This document shows positions 26,871 through 35,057 of a stretch of DNA of 64,000 nucleotides, in pieces. The translations under genes and the position numbers were made by a program. The stretch comes from Paucibacter sp. Y2R2-4 (GTDB lineage Bacteria > Pseudomonadota > Gammaproteobacteria > Burkholderiales > Burkholderiaceae_C). Location: the NCBI RefSeq assembly GCF_025717535.1, contig NZ_JAJIRO010000002.1:124001-188000 (forward strand), read 5' to 3'. How positions within the stretch are numbered: position 1 is the stretch's first letter; each line of letters opens with the position of its first letter. The notes beneath the pieces were generated by a model. That model had not been told where the DNA came from. It searched no databases and saw nothing but the letters and a program-made list of their open reading frames with translations.

Positions 26871-28190
26871 TCAGCGATGCAGCGGCAGGCGCGCCCTGAC
26901 CTGGTGTCGACCGTCCACTTGAGCAAACGACAGCTCACCCCCCAAACGCAAGACGGTCTGCTGCACGATGGCCAAGCCCAGACCGAAGCCTGGCAGGTTT
27001 CGGCTGGCATCACCTCGGGCAAAAGCTTCCATCAAGCGGCCATCACCGCCGGGTGGCAGTCCCGGCCCCGCGTCTGAAACGATCAGCAAGGCCCAGTCCT
27101 GCTCAGGCCTAGAAATTTCAACCGCGACCGGCGCACCGCCGTGCTTGATCGCGTTGTCGATCAAGTTGGCGATCAAGCGCTCGATCAACAAGCCGTGAGC
27201 CTTGCTCAGCAGCAACACCTCAGGCGCATGCAAGACCAAGTCCTGCGCTGGGCGATCAAACCCGGCCACGGCTCGCTGAGCCGCGATGACGAGGTCCACC
27301 TCTTCACCCAGATCGACCGCACTGGTACGCACAAACTCCAAAAAACTGGCGGTGAGCCGGTCGGCATGATCGACATTGCGCGTGATGCTGGCCACTCCGT
27401 CCGCGTTATCGGCCGACTCCGGCAGCATCTCGGCGGCCAAGCGGATGCGACTCAAAGGGCTGCGCAAGTCATGCGACACACCGGCCAGCAAGAGCGCACG
27501 TTCGCGCTCGTTGCGCTGCAGGCGCTCGGCCAAGCTTTGGTAGGCGGCTGCAATGGCGACCAACTCCGGCGGTGCCTTGCTGGCTTTCGGACTGAGTTCG
27601 AAAGTGCCCTGCTGATGACCGCTCTCCGCATGGGCCTGCATGCGCAAACGCAACTGCGCCAATGGCCCCGTCAAGTCTCGAGCAAAACTCCTGCTGACCC
27701 AGGCAATCACCAACAGCATCAGGACCAGACCCACAGTCATCCGAGGCGCCCAATGCGGCAAGGCCGCGGTGGCAGCGGCACTCATCCAAAATGATGAGGT
27801 TTCGCCCGCCAAGCGCGCATGCACCCACAGCCGGATTTGGCCCTTGCTGCAATTGATCCAGACCTGATCCGCCGCCACGCCAAGCCGCGCTAACTCTTGA
27901 ATGAATTGACTGGGCGCCGGCCAATCGCTCACTTGCAGCTTGAGCCCTTCAGGCGGCCCCGCATCACGCCGTATGTCAGTGACCAGCCCGTATGCCGGCA
28001 ATTCGATGGGACTGTTGACACGAAGGGATTGAACCACCTGCGGCGCCAAAGAGGCCGCCAAATGGGGCGCCAACAATTGGTTGCGCTCCACCACCAACAG
28101 TCCACCAAAGACGAGGACAAAGCCGGCCAGCAGCACCCCCTGAGCCAGCACCAAACGCAGAAACAGCGAATCAAAGCGTTTTGGGATCAT
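26871..28190 (-). CDS. EnvZ-type sensor histidine kinase
   Basis: A 439-residue inner-membrane kinase. Helices at about 10-35 and 155-175 flank a roughly 115-residue periplasmic domain; a HAMP region follows (SFARDLTGPLAQLRLRM). The H-box is LAGVSHDLRSPLSRIRLAAEML, the N-box NLIDNAIKHGG, and the G boxes DAGPGLPPG and GFGLGLAIVQQTV. It partners the OmpR-type regulator encoded upstream, whose gene it overlaps by 20 bp. A decayed copy of its 5' end appears at about 30505-30560. The signal sensed is unknown. The ATG at 28190 is the family-like start. Confidence 0.92.
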   Translation of the reverse strand: MIPKRFDSLFLRLVLAQGVLLAGFVLVFGGLLVVERNQLLAPHLAASLAPQVVQSLRVNSPIELPAYGLVTDIRRDAGPPEGLKLQVSDWPAPSQFIQELARLGVAADQVWINCSKGQIRLWVHARLAGETSSFWMSAAATAALPHWAPRMTVGLVLMLLVIAWVSRSFARDLTGPLAQLRLRMQAHAESGHQQGTFELSPKASKAPPELVAIAAAYQSLAERLQRNERERALLLAGVSHDLRSPLSRIRLAAEMLPESADNADGVASITRNVDHADRLTASFLEFVRTSAVDLGEEVDLVIAAQRAVAGFDRPAQDLVLHAPEVLLLSKAHGLLIERLIANLIDNAIKHGGAPVAVEISRPEQDWALLIVSDAGPGLPPGGDGRLMEAFARGDASRNLPGFGLGLAIVQQTVLRLGGELSFAQVDGRHQVRARLPLHR

Positions 28191-28911
28191 CCGCACCCAG
28201 GCTCTGTGACGGTGCGGCGCCTCTTGGCACAAAGGCATAACCCTCACCTCGAACGGTTTCTATCCAATCACTGTTCGGCAAGGCCTGAGCCAGGCGACGG
28301 CGTAAGCGGCCCACCTGCACATCCACTGTCCGGTCTTGGGGTCGATAGCTGCCCGCCTGCACCGCTTCACTCAGTTGCTCACGCGAAACCGCTTGACCGG
28401 GGGTGCGGATCAACTCCAGCAAAAGCCGGAACTCAATGCCGGTGAGCACGATCACTTGCTCGTTCGCCAGCACTTCGCGGCGCAGCAAATTGATGCTTAG
28501 CGGGCCGAAACTCCATGTGGTGGTCGGCTGCGCCGGCACCGGCGTTTGGCGTCTGATCAGGGCTCGCAAGCGTGCCACCAATTCGCGCTTCTCAAACGGC
28601 TTGGCCAGGTAGTCGTCAGCCCCCAACTCCAAACCCAGCACACGGTCAAAAGGGTCGCCGCGCGCGGTCAGCATCAGGATTCCTAAGCTGGGGTACGCCG
28701 CCCGCCAACGCCTGCACAAATCCATGCCACTGGCATCGGGCAACATCACATCGAGCAGCACCACCGCCGGCAGCGCCTCAGTCAGCGCTGCTTCCGCCTG
28801 GGCGGCATTGTGAGCCGCACGCACCGCCCAACCCTCCGCTTGCAAAAGGCGAAGCAACATGGCGGAGAGCTCGACATCGTCGTCGACCAAGAGCAAAGAA
28901 GGCTGAGACAT
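28171..28911 (-). CDS. OmpR-family response regulator
   Basis: A 246-residue regulator. The receiver domain has the acidic triplet at residues 10-12, phosphoacceptor Asp54 (LLDVMLPDASG) and Lys104 (YLAKPF). The winged-helix domain contains LTGIEFRLLLELIRTPGQAVSREQL and RTVDVQVGRLRRRL. It starts at ATG 28911 (a TTG in frame at 28914 is possible). The gene overlaps the kinase gene. About 100-160 bp upstream is a 61-bp element with TGTC motifs every 10 bp, the spacing expected for an OmpR-type dimer site, suggesting autoregulation. A degenerate copy of its DNA-binding domain exists at 30549-30827. Confidence 0.94.
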   Translation of the reverse strand: MSQPSLLLVDDDVELSAMLLRLLQAEGWAVRAAHNAAQAEAALTEALPAVVLLDVMLPDASGMDLCRRWRAAYPSLGILMLTARGDPFDRVLGLELGADDYLAKPFEKRELVARLRALIRRQTPVPAQPTTTWSFGPLSINLLRREVLANEQVIVLTGIEFRLLLELIRTPGQAVSREQLSEAVQAGSYRPQDRTVDVQVGRLRRRLAQALPNSDWIETVRGEGYAFVPRGAAPSQSLGADDPKTL

Positions 28912-29007
28912 CAAGAGCGCCGCCGAAGAGAAAAGATGTAAAGGCCAAGACAGCAGAGCGCTCGATCGTAAGCCAAACAGCGCTAAGCCTTGTACGACAT
29001 TGCCGCA

Positions 29008-29068
29008 GCAAATGCGACAGCGCTGTCATGAATTGTCGCGTTATGTCGCACACGCCGAGGGCGAATCT
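29008..29068. promoter_or_regulatory. 61-bp element, copy A (candidate response-regulator site)
   Basis: This segment is identical over 61 bp to 30840-30900. It contains the palindrome GACAGCGCTGTC (29016-29027) and TGTC at 29024, 29034 and 29044, the latter two as TGTCGC, exactly 10 bp apart, with the inverted GCGACA at 29014-29019. OmpR-family regulators bind tandem hexamers spaced 10-11 bp. It lies between the regulator gene (97 bp away, minus strand) and the HAF-repeat PEP-CTERM gene (plus strand). The rest of 28912-29315 shows no gene. Confidence 0.6.
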
Positions 29069-29315
29069 TCCGACACTCTCTCGGCAGCGCTGCTTGGGCC
29101 GTAAGTCGAGGGGCGCGGCAGTGCAAGTCGCCAGCTTTGTCACTTGTTCGTCCGCCAGCGATCGAGAACTCAAAAACCATGCTCAGGGAAAAGATGGTGC
29201 GCAAATTGGACTTTCTTAACCGCTGTGAATCGAAGCACTCGACTTGCATGTCACGTTCTTGCGATCTCCATCCCAACCATCAAAGCTCCTAAAACGGAGC
29301 CAGGGAAGAAACATC

Positions 29316-30275
29316 ATGATCAATTCTTCGTCTATTGCGCGTGCCGCCCTGGGTGGCTTGACTGGACTCTTGCTATGGGGTCCGACCGCGGCTTCGGCCA
29401 GCACGAACTACAGCGTCCCAGCAGATTTCAATCGACCCGGGTTTGCCTCAACGCAGCCCTGGGATATCAATGACAACGGTGTCATCGTCGGTCGATCCGA
29501 TGACGAAAGCTTTCTCTACAGCGCCGGGGCGTTTACCAGCTTCAGTCACCCAGACGGCGCGAGCAGCACTGGATTAACTGGGGTCGCTAATGATGGCACG
29601 CTGGTCGGCAGCTACTGGACGGCGGTGCCCGACGGTCCCAGTATTCAACATAGCTTCATCTACTCGGCTGGCAACTTCACGGCCTTTGAGATTGCCGGCT
29701 CCAGCGGCACATCGATTCGAAACATCTCGTCAAACGCAAGGTATCTGACTGGAACTGCCAACAACGCAACTGGAGGCGTCTATGCCTTCGCCTTTGACCG
29801 TTTGACCCAAACCTTGACCAAGCTCAGTGTGGCGGGCGACAACAGTTCTATCGCTCAAGGAGCCAACTCATCGGGTCTCGTCACCGGAAGTTTCACTCGC
29901 CCAGCCAATGCCGGTGGATCCGGGGCCTTTATCGTCGACCTGAACACCATGACTCGCACCGAGTACTTTGGTATTGCTGGCATTGGCGTCCCTCGTTTTC
30001 GCGACATCAATGACTCGGGCGTGGTCTCTGGCTTTGCGGGCGCGACAGCAATCGTCGGCAAACCCGGCGATTGGGCCGTATTCACTCCCACCGACAACAA
30101 TTCGATGGGAAGCTACGGGCTCAACAATAGCGGCGCACTTGTGGGCTGGACTCAAGACGGCACGACATCCAACTACAGCGGCTGGGTTGCCACACCGGTC
30201 CCTGAGCCAGCGAGTTGGGCATTGATGGCACTCGGCCTGTCGGGTCTGGCGCTACGCAAACGCCGCCAAACCTGA
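29316..30275 (+). CDS. HAF-repeat PEP-CTERM protein
   Basis: A 319-residue exported protein. A signal peptide (about 1-28) ends near ASAS. The body contains repeated units of the HAF type, such as DINDNGVIVGRSDDESFLYSAG, GVANDGTLVGSYW, DINDSGVVSGFAG and GLNNSGALVGWTQDG, likely a beta-propeller-like or beta-rich surface domain. The C terminus is a PEP-CTERM signal (VPEPASW, hydrophobic helix, RKRRQ), processed by an exosortase encoded elsewhere. The ATG at 29316 follows an AGGGAAG ribosome-binding site; the frame extending to 29244 is rejected. It lies downstream of the 61-bp element and divergent from the two-component genes. Confidence 0.85.
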   Translation: MINSSSIARAALGGLTGLLLWGPTAASASTNYSVPADFNRPGFASTQPWDINDNGVIVGRSDDESFLYSAGAFTSFSHPDGASSTGLTGVANDGTLVGSYWTAVPDGPSIQHSFIYSAGNFTAFEIAGSSGTSIRNISSNARYLTGTANNATGGVYAFAFDRLTQTLTKLSVAGDNSSIAQGANSSGLVTGSFTRPANAGGSGAFIVDLNTMTRTEYFGIAGIGVPRFRDINDSGVVSGFAGATAIVGKPGDWAVFTPTDNNSMGSYGLNNSGALVGWTQDGTTSNYSGWVATPVPEPASWALMALGLSGLALRKRRQT

Positions 30276-30504
30276 TTTCCAAGCTTGGCTGGACGGGGCT
30301 TATCGCCTGAATGTCAGTCCACCCCGCGTCCACCGTTCATGAAGGTTTGTCTTCAAAAGCCAGTGGTCGACTGGCCCCTAGCGCTGGGTCACTAGATCGA
30401 AGACCGCGATCTCTTGTTCACGGCGAACGACACACAAGCAGATACCGTGCGCCGGCTTGCATAGCGGCACGCTGAGCGCCATGGGCCGAGACCCTGTCAC
30501 GCTG
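30276..30504. other. Gene-free stretch between PEP-CTERM gene and pseudogene
   Basis: No convincing open frame or strong terminator. Parts near 30470-30504 may be a further eroded continuation of the kinase copy, but the similarity fades and cannot be asserted. Confidence 0.4.
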
Positions 30505-30827
30505 GCTGACAGCAGTACCTGAGCCCACACAAACTCAGGACTAGCAAATCAAGTCGCTTCAGTCTCCTGCACCTCTGTGTCCACTGAGGGCGCAGCGCCT
30601 CGCTGCACAAACGCATAGTCACTAAACGCACGACTTCGATCCAATCGCTGTTCCTCAGGGCGAGAACAGCCGACGATGCATCGTCCCCACCTGCCAAACC
30701 ACAGCAGGGCTCCGAGGCGGCTGCCGCCGGCCCCACGCGTTTTCACCCCTGGCTCACGCAATGCCGCTGGACCGAAAGTGCGGACCAATTCCAGCAAGAG
30801 CCTGAACTCTATGCCGGCAGCCGCCAA
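30505..30827 (-). pseudogene. Decayed partial copy of the two-component locus
   Basis: On the minus strand, GIEFRLLLELVRTFGPAALRE (split across 30749-30815) matches the DNA-binding domain of the regulator at 28171-28911; further on YAFVQRGAAPS matches YAFVPRGAAPS in the same frame, while NSDWIE lies in another frame, showing frameshifts. Nucleotides about 30505-30560 (CAGCAGTACCTGAGCC, CACAAACTCAGG, GCAAATCAAG) align with the start of the kinase gene near 28130-28180. The copy then jumps from the regulator's middle (near 28445) to its upstream region (near 29005), so the receiver domain was lost. No intact product is possible. Confidence 0.8.
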
Positions 30828-30839
30828 GACAGTGCAGCG

Positions 30840-30900
30840 GCAAATGCGACAGCGCTGTCATGAATTGTCGCGTTATGTCGCACACGCCGAGGGCGAATCT
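30840..30900. promoter_or_regulatory. 61-bp element, copy B upstream of the giant PEP-CTERM gene
   Basis: Base-for-base identical to 29008-29068, while the flanking duplicated coding sequence is heavily decayed. TGTC motifs at 30856, 30866 and 30876 keep the 10-bp spacing, and the palindrome GACAGCGCTGTC is at 30848-30859. It lies 127 bp upstream of the ATG at 31027. The intact sequence within a degenerate copy suggests it is functional, probably as a binding site for the OmpR-type regulator encoded at 28171-28911. Confidence 0.6.
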
Positions 30901-31026
30901 CCGGACACTGCCTTCGCTGTGAATCGATGCCTAGGTGACCCCAATGCTGACCCTTTGTCAGGCGAGTGCTCCGGGCAATACAGCGAACTCACTCACACAT
31001 TGATCTTGAGCCTACAGGGAGCATTC

Positions 31027-34000
31027 ATGAACACCACCCCTTCCATCGGGAATCGCCACGCCCATCACGTCCATCCTTCCTTGCCGCGCAAACTTCATCC
31101 GTCCGCGCTGTGCTTGGCTCTGGCCACAGCGCTAGGCATGGGTATCGCAAATCCGGCTGAAGCTGCCGTGTGGACCTGGACCGGTGCGACCACCACGCCC
31201 GGAGGCCCCACTGCCTTGTGGAGCACGGCCGGCAACTGGAGCGGCGCCACGGCCGGCGTGCCCAAGGACGGTGACTCCCTGATCTTCAACGGCAACAAGG
31301 CACCGCTGCAAATCATCGACATCTCCGGCACCACCGCCCAGGTCTTGCAACTGAAGGACATTGCCTTCACCGCCGATGCCACCGACTTCATCCTGACGCC
31401 GAAAGCATCGGCACCCACCACCCTGAAGCTGAGCGGCAACATCAGCAATCTGGGCCAGCGGCAGACCTTCAACGTGGCCGTGGAGGCTATGGGCGGCAGC
31501 GCCGAGCAGATCTGGAATGGCGGCAGCAACGGCATGCTGCTCAGCAATGCCTGGCTTTCCGGTAGCAACACCAAGCTGACCCTCAGCAACAATGTGGCAA
31601 TTCAAAAGGGCGGCTCCATCAACCTGGGCAGGCAGGCGGGTGATGCCCTGACGCTCAACATCACCTCGGGCAGCTCGGCCAGCGTCAACCTGCTGAGCGT
31701 GGGCCAGACCGCACTGAGCCAGGGCACTATCGTGGCCGACGGCACCAACTCCAAGCTGCTAAGCAACAGCCTGGACATCGGCGGCTTCGGCACCGGCCTG
31801 CTGACCGTGCAGAACGGCGCCGAGGTCACCAACAGCGGCATCGGCAAGTTGGGCGCCGACACGGGCAGCAGCGGCACGGGCAAGGTCACAGGCGCGGGTT
31901 CGCGCTGGGTCAACACCGGTGGCGGCTTTGAAGTGGGCGACCAGGGCAGCGGCAACCTCAGCATCGAGGCCGGCGGCCAGCTCAACACCTTCAACAGTCA
32001 TCTGGGCTATGGCGTCAATGGCAAGGGCACCGTCCAGGTCAGCGGCACCGGTTCCAAATGGCTCACGCAAGACCTGACGGTCGGCCATGCCGGCAGCGGC
32101 AGCCTGTCGATCGACAAAGGCGGCGTGGTCAGCAACAGCAGCGGCGCACTGGGCGCGCTGCAAGGCAGCCGAGGCACGGCGACGGTCAGCGGCAATGGCT
32201 CGCAGTGGGCCCTCAGCGCCGACCTGCTGGTCGCTGGCGCCGGCTCGGGTACGCTGAGCATTGCCGACGGCGGCAAGGTCAGCGCACGCACGCTGACGAT
32301 TGGCGGTCAAGGCACGGTCACCCTCGATAGCGGAACCTTGCAAATCGCCAACGCTGTGGTGAACAGTGGGGGCAACTTCAGCTGGATCCAGGGCACGCTG
32401 GCCTACACCGGCAACGCCGCTCTCGGCTCGGCCCTGCTGCCCTCGTTCAGCAACCTCGCCGGCGGCAAGACCTTGAACGTGGCTCAGGTGCTGACGATTG
32501 ACTCCGCCAGCAGCCTGACCCTCAGCGGCGGCAAGGCCAGCGCCGGCAGCCTGGTCTTGCAGGGTCAAGCCGAGCTGGGCAGCTTCAGCGAGCTCAGCGT
32601 CGGTACCGGGGGTATGAACAGCAGCGGCGTGCTGCTCCTTAGCGGCGGCACGCTGCGCACCGCAGGCACGGCGGTGAACGCAGGCGTGTTGGACGGCGTG
32701 GGCACCATCACCGGCAGCGGCGGCTTCAACAACGCCGGCTTGCTGCGCCAAGGCGCCGGCACTCTGGTTCTGAGCAGCACCGGTCTCAACGAAAACACAG
32801 GCAGCTGGGACCTGCAGGCCGGCCGTAACCTCAGCCTGCAAGGCGCGGACCTGAACAACCGCGGCAGCCTAAATCTGAACAACGGCTTCGTGACCGGCAG
32901 CGCTGCCTTGGTCAACGGCGCGCAGGGCAGCATCAGCGGCAGCGGCCGCATCAGCACGGCCTTCAGCAACAACGGCAGCCTGATCGTCGACGCCGGCCGC
33001 ACCCAGATTGACGCTGCCTTCGTCAACCGGGGTCAGGTCTTGCTGAGCAGCAATGCCGCCAATCTGGCCGGCGGCCAGATCGACAACCGCGGCCTGATCC
33101 AGGGCTTCGGCAAGGTCAACAACAACCTCGCCCAAGCCGACAGCAGCGGCAGCATCGAAGCCCAAGGCGGCACGCTGACCCTGGCCGGCCAGATCGTCGG
33201 TTCCAATCGCGGCATTCTGGCTGCGGGCAATGGCGGCAAGCTGCTGATCAGCCAAGGCCTGGCCAGCAATGCCGGCCAGATCCAGCTCAGTGGCGGCACG
33301 CTGGACAACAACGGCAAAGCCCTGGTCAACGAGGCCGGTGGCAGCATCAACGGATTCGGCAGCCTGCGTGCCGGCACGCTGAGCAACAAGGGCCAGATCT
33401 TCCTGAGTGGCGGCACTTCAGAGCTGCGCACCGACATCGTGGCCAGCGCTGGCAGCGAGATCGTGCTCTCGGGCCAAAGCAACACCAGCTTCTACGGCAC
33501 GGTGGAAATCATGAAAGACGCCGAGTTGCGCGTCTCCGAAGGCTCGGTGGCCACCTTTGCCGGCCTGGTCAAGCAGCGCACCGGCTCCGACGTCAATGGT
33601 GATGGCAAGATGTTCTTCGAAGGTGGCCTGGCGCTGGGCAACTCGCCAGGCTACGGCTACATCCAAGGCTCGGTCACTTTTGCCAGCAGCAACTTTTACG
33701 AGGCCGAGATTGGCGGCACCGCTGCCTGCACCGTGGTGACCTGCGCTCTGGGCTCCCCGCTGGTGGACAGCAGCTTTGACAAGCTGGTGATCGGCGGCGC
33801 CTTCAAGTTCGGCGGCACCTTGACGCTGAAATCTTGGAATGGCTTTGTGGCACAAGCCGGCCAGAGTTTTGACCTGCTGGACTGGGGCAGCAGCAGCGGC
33901 ACATTCAAGGCCATCGATGCCTCGGGACTCACTCTCGCCGCGGGCACCCAGTTGGACTACAGCCAGCTCTACACCAACGGCACGATCTCGGTGACGGCTG

Positions 34001-34092
34001 TGCCTGAGCCCGAAACCTATGCTCTGATGCTGGCTGGGCTCGCTGCCATTGCCTTCGTGGCACGCCGGCGCAGCGCCAAGACGCAGGCCTGA
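31027..34092 (+). CDS. Large PEP-CTERM protein with T5SS/PEP-CTERM-associated repeats
   Basis: A 1021-residue exported, Gly/Ser/Asn-rich protein. A long signal segment ends near NPAEA; the start AVWTWTGATTTPGGPTALWSTAGNW is typical of passenger domains with autotransporter-associated beta-strand repeats. Between about 200 and 430 are recurring units of the form GSGxVxGxGSxWxxxxxLxVGxxGxGxLxIxxGGxV, the T5SS/PEP-CTERM-associated repeat. The C terminus VPEPETYALMLAGLAAIAFVARRRS is a PEP-CTERM signal. It is likely a beta-helical surface or matrix protein; adhesion is inferred. AGGGAG lies 6 nt before the ATG at 31027; the longer frame from 30676 overlaps the pseudogene and is rejected. The 61-bp regulatory element lies upstream. 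Confidence 0.88.
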   Translation: MNTTPSIGNRHAHHVHPSLPRKLHPSALCLALATALGMGIANPAEAAVWTWTGATTTPGGPTALWSTAGNWSGATAGVPKDGDSLIFNGNKAPLQIIDISGTTAQVLQLKDIAFTADATDFILTPKASAPTTLKLSGNISNLGQRQTFNVAVEAMGGSAEQIWNGGSNGMLLSNAWLSGSNTKLTLSNNVAIQKGGSINLGRQAGDALTLNITSGSSASVNLLSVGQTALSQGTIVADGTNSKLLSNSLDIGGFGTGLLTVQNGAEVTNSGIGKLGADTGSSGTGKVTGAGSRWVNTGGGFEVGDQGSGNLSIEAGGQLNTFNSHLGYGVNGKGTVQVSGTGSKWLTQDLTVGHAGSGSLSIDKGGVVSNSSGALGALQGSRGTATVSGNGSQWALSADLLVAGAGSGTLSIADGGKVSARTLTIGGQGTVTLDSGTLQIANAVVNSGGNFSWIQGTLAYTGNAALGSALLPSFSNLAGGKTLNVAQVLTIDSASSLTLSGGKASAGSLVLQGQAELGSFSELSVGTGGMNSSGVLLLSGGTLRTAGTAVNAGVLDGVGTITGSGGFNNAGLLRQGAGTLVLSSTGLNENTGSWDLQAGRNLSLQGADLNNRGSLNLNNGFVTGSAALVNGAQGSISGSGRISTAFSNNGSLIVDAGRTQIDAAFVNRGQVLLSSNAANLAGGQIDNRGLIQGFGKVNNNLAQADSSGSIEAQGGTLTLAGQIVGSNRGILAAGNGGKLLISQGLASNAGQIQLSGGTLDNNGKALVNEAGGSINGFGSLRAGTLSNKGQIFLSGGTSELRTDIVASAGSEIVLSGQSNTSFYGTVEIMKDAELRVSEGSVATFAGLVKQRTGSDVNGDGKMFFEGGLALGNSPGYGYIQGSVTFASSNFYEAEIGGTAACTVVTCALGSPLVDSSFDKLVIGGAFKFGGTLTLKSWNGFVAQAGQSFDLLDWGSSSGTFKAIDASGLTLAAGTQLDYSQLYTNGTISVTAVPEPETYALMLAGLAAIAFVARRRSAKTQA

Positions 34093-34139
34093 GAGAAGCG
34101 CCGAGCAGGGGCCAAGGTGGAGCGCGAGAAAGGCGCCTC

Positions 34140-35012
34140 ATGGACAGCCCCTTGCCCTGGTTGCTGGCCCTGCTCGGCCTGGTCGTGTTCAGTGCCACGC
34201 TCGAGGGATTGGTGCGCAGCTTCGTGCTGCGCCTGCCCTATGACTGGGCGGCGTTTGCGGCCTCATTGGCTGATTTTGCCGGCCGCCGCGCCATCGACGG
34301 CCTGGGCTTGTCTTTGGCCGCGCCTTTGCTGAATTGGGTCTACGCCCATCGACTGCAGACGCTGACCCTGACCGAGCCGCTCGACTACTTGCTGCTGTTC
34401 TTGGGGCAAGAGCTCTGTTTCTACGGTTATCACCGTGCAGCCCACCGTGTGCGCTGGTTTTGGGCCACCCATGCGGTGCACCACTCCCCCAATGAGTTAA
34501 GCCTAGCGGCGGCCCTGCGCTTGGGCTGGACCGGCAAGCTCAGCGGCACGGCGATCTTTTTTCTGCCCTTGATCTGGCTGGGCTTCTCGCCGCAGGCCGT
34601 CGCGGCCGCGGTGGCCGGCAATCTGCTGTATCAATTCTGGCTGCATGCCACCTGGATACCCAAGCTGCCCGCCGCTTTCGAGTGGGTTTTCAACACACCC
34701 TCGCACCACCGCGTGCACCACGGCTGCAATAGCGAATACCTAGACTGTAATTTCGGCGGCGTGCTGATCGTGTTTGACCGCCTTTTCGGCAGCTTTGTTG
34801 AGGAGCGCAAGGATCTCGAGATCCGCTATGGGCTGAGCACGCCGCTGTACAGCTACAACCCATTGCAAATCGCCACCCATGCCTGGGCAGCTCTGGCAAG
34901 AGATGTGTGGGGAGCGAAAAGCAGCGGGGCTGTCTTGAAAACACTTTTGGGGCCGCCCGATCATGGGCCGAAGCAGCAAGACGAAAGACGCAGCACGAAT
35001 CGGCTCCAATGA
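34140..35012 (+). CDS. Sterol desaturase/fatty acid hydroxylase family protein
   Basis: A 290-residue membrane enzyme of the di-iron hydroxylase superfamily. Histidine clusters are visible: HRAAHRVRWFWATHAVHHSPNE and, after two more helices, HHRVHHG. These bind the two irons that activate oxygen to hydroxylate a lipid. Four or more helices surround them. The substrate is unknown; bacterial members act on fatty acids, sterols or carotenoids. It lies 47 bp after the giant PEP-CTERM gene, preceded by GAAAGG, and could be cotranscribed with it. Confidence 0.88.
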   Translation: MDSPLPWLLALLGLVVFSATLEGLVRSFVLRLPYDWAAFAASLADFAGRRAIDGLGLSLAAPLLNWVYAHRLQTLTLTEPLDYLLLFLGQELCFYGYHRAAHRVRWFWATHAVHHSPNELSLAAALRLGWTGKLSGTAIFFLPLIWLGFSPQAVAAAVAGNLLYQFWLHATWIPKLPAAFEWVFNTPSHHRVHHGCNSEYLDCNFGGVLIVFDRLFGSFVEERKDLEIRYGLSTPLYSYNPLQIATHAWAALARDVWGAKSSGAVLKTLLGPPDHGPKQQDERRSTNRLQ

Positions 35013-35015
35013 AAA

Positions 35016-35035
35016 AAACCGGCCGAAGCCGGTTT
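35016..35035. terminator. Bidirectional terminator between convergent genes
   Basis: AAACCGGC, loop CGAA, GCCGGTTT. A-rich sequence to the left and TTTCTC to the right allow use by the hydroxylase gene and by the M16 peptidase gene on the opposite strand. Confidence 0.75.
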
Positions 35036-35057
35036 CTCGTCATCTAAACCGAGGGCC

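Noticed and set aside
28983-29276. Minus-strand open frame upstream of the response regulator
   Set aside because: No ribosome-binding site or family resemblance, and it covers the conserved regulatory element; best read as non-coding.
30676-31026. N-terminal extension of the giant PEP-CTERM protein
   Set aside because: It reads through the pseudogene and regulatory element and lacks a signal peptide; the ATG at 31027 has AGGGAG and a proper signal segment.
31900-32330. Repetitive DNA that might suggest a repeat array
   Set aside because: The repeats are in-frame coding units of the PEP-CTERM-associated repeat protein, not CRISPR or non-coding satellites.
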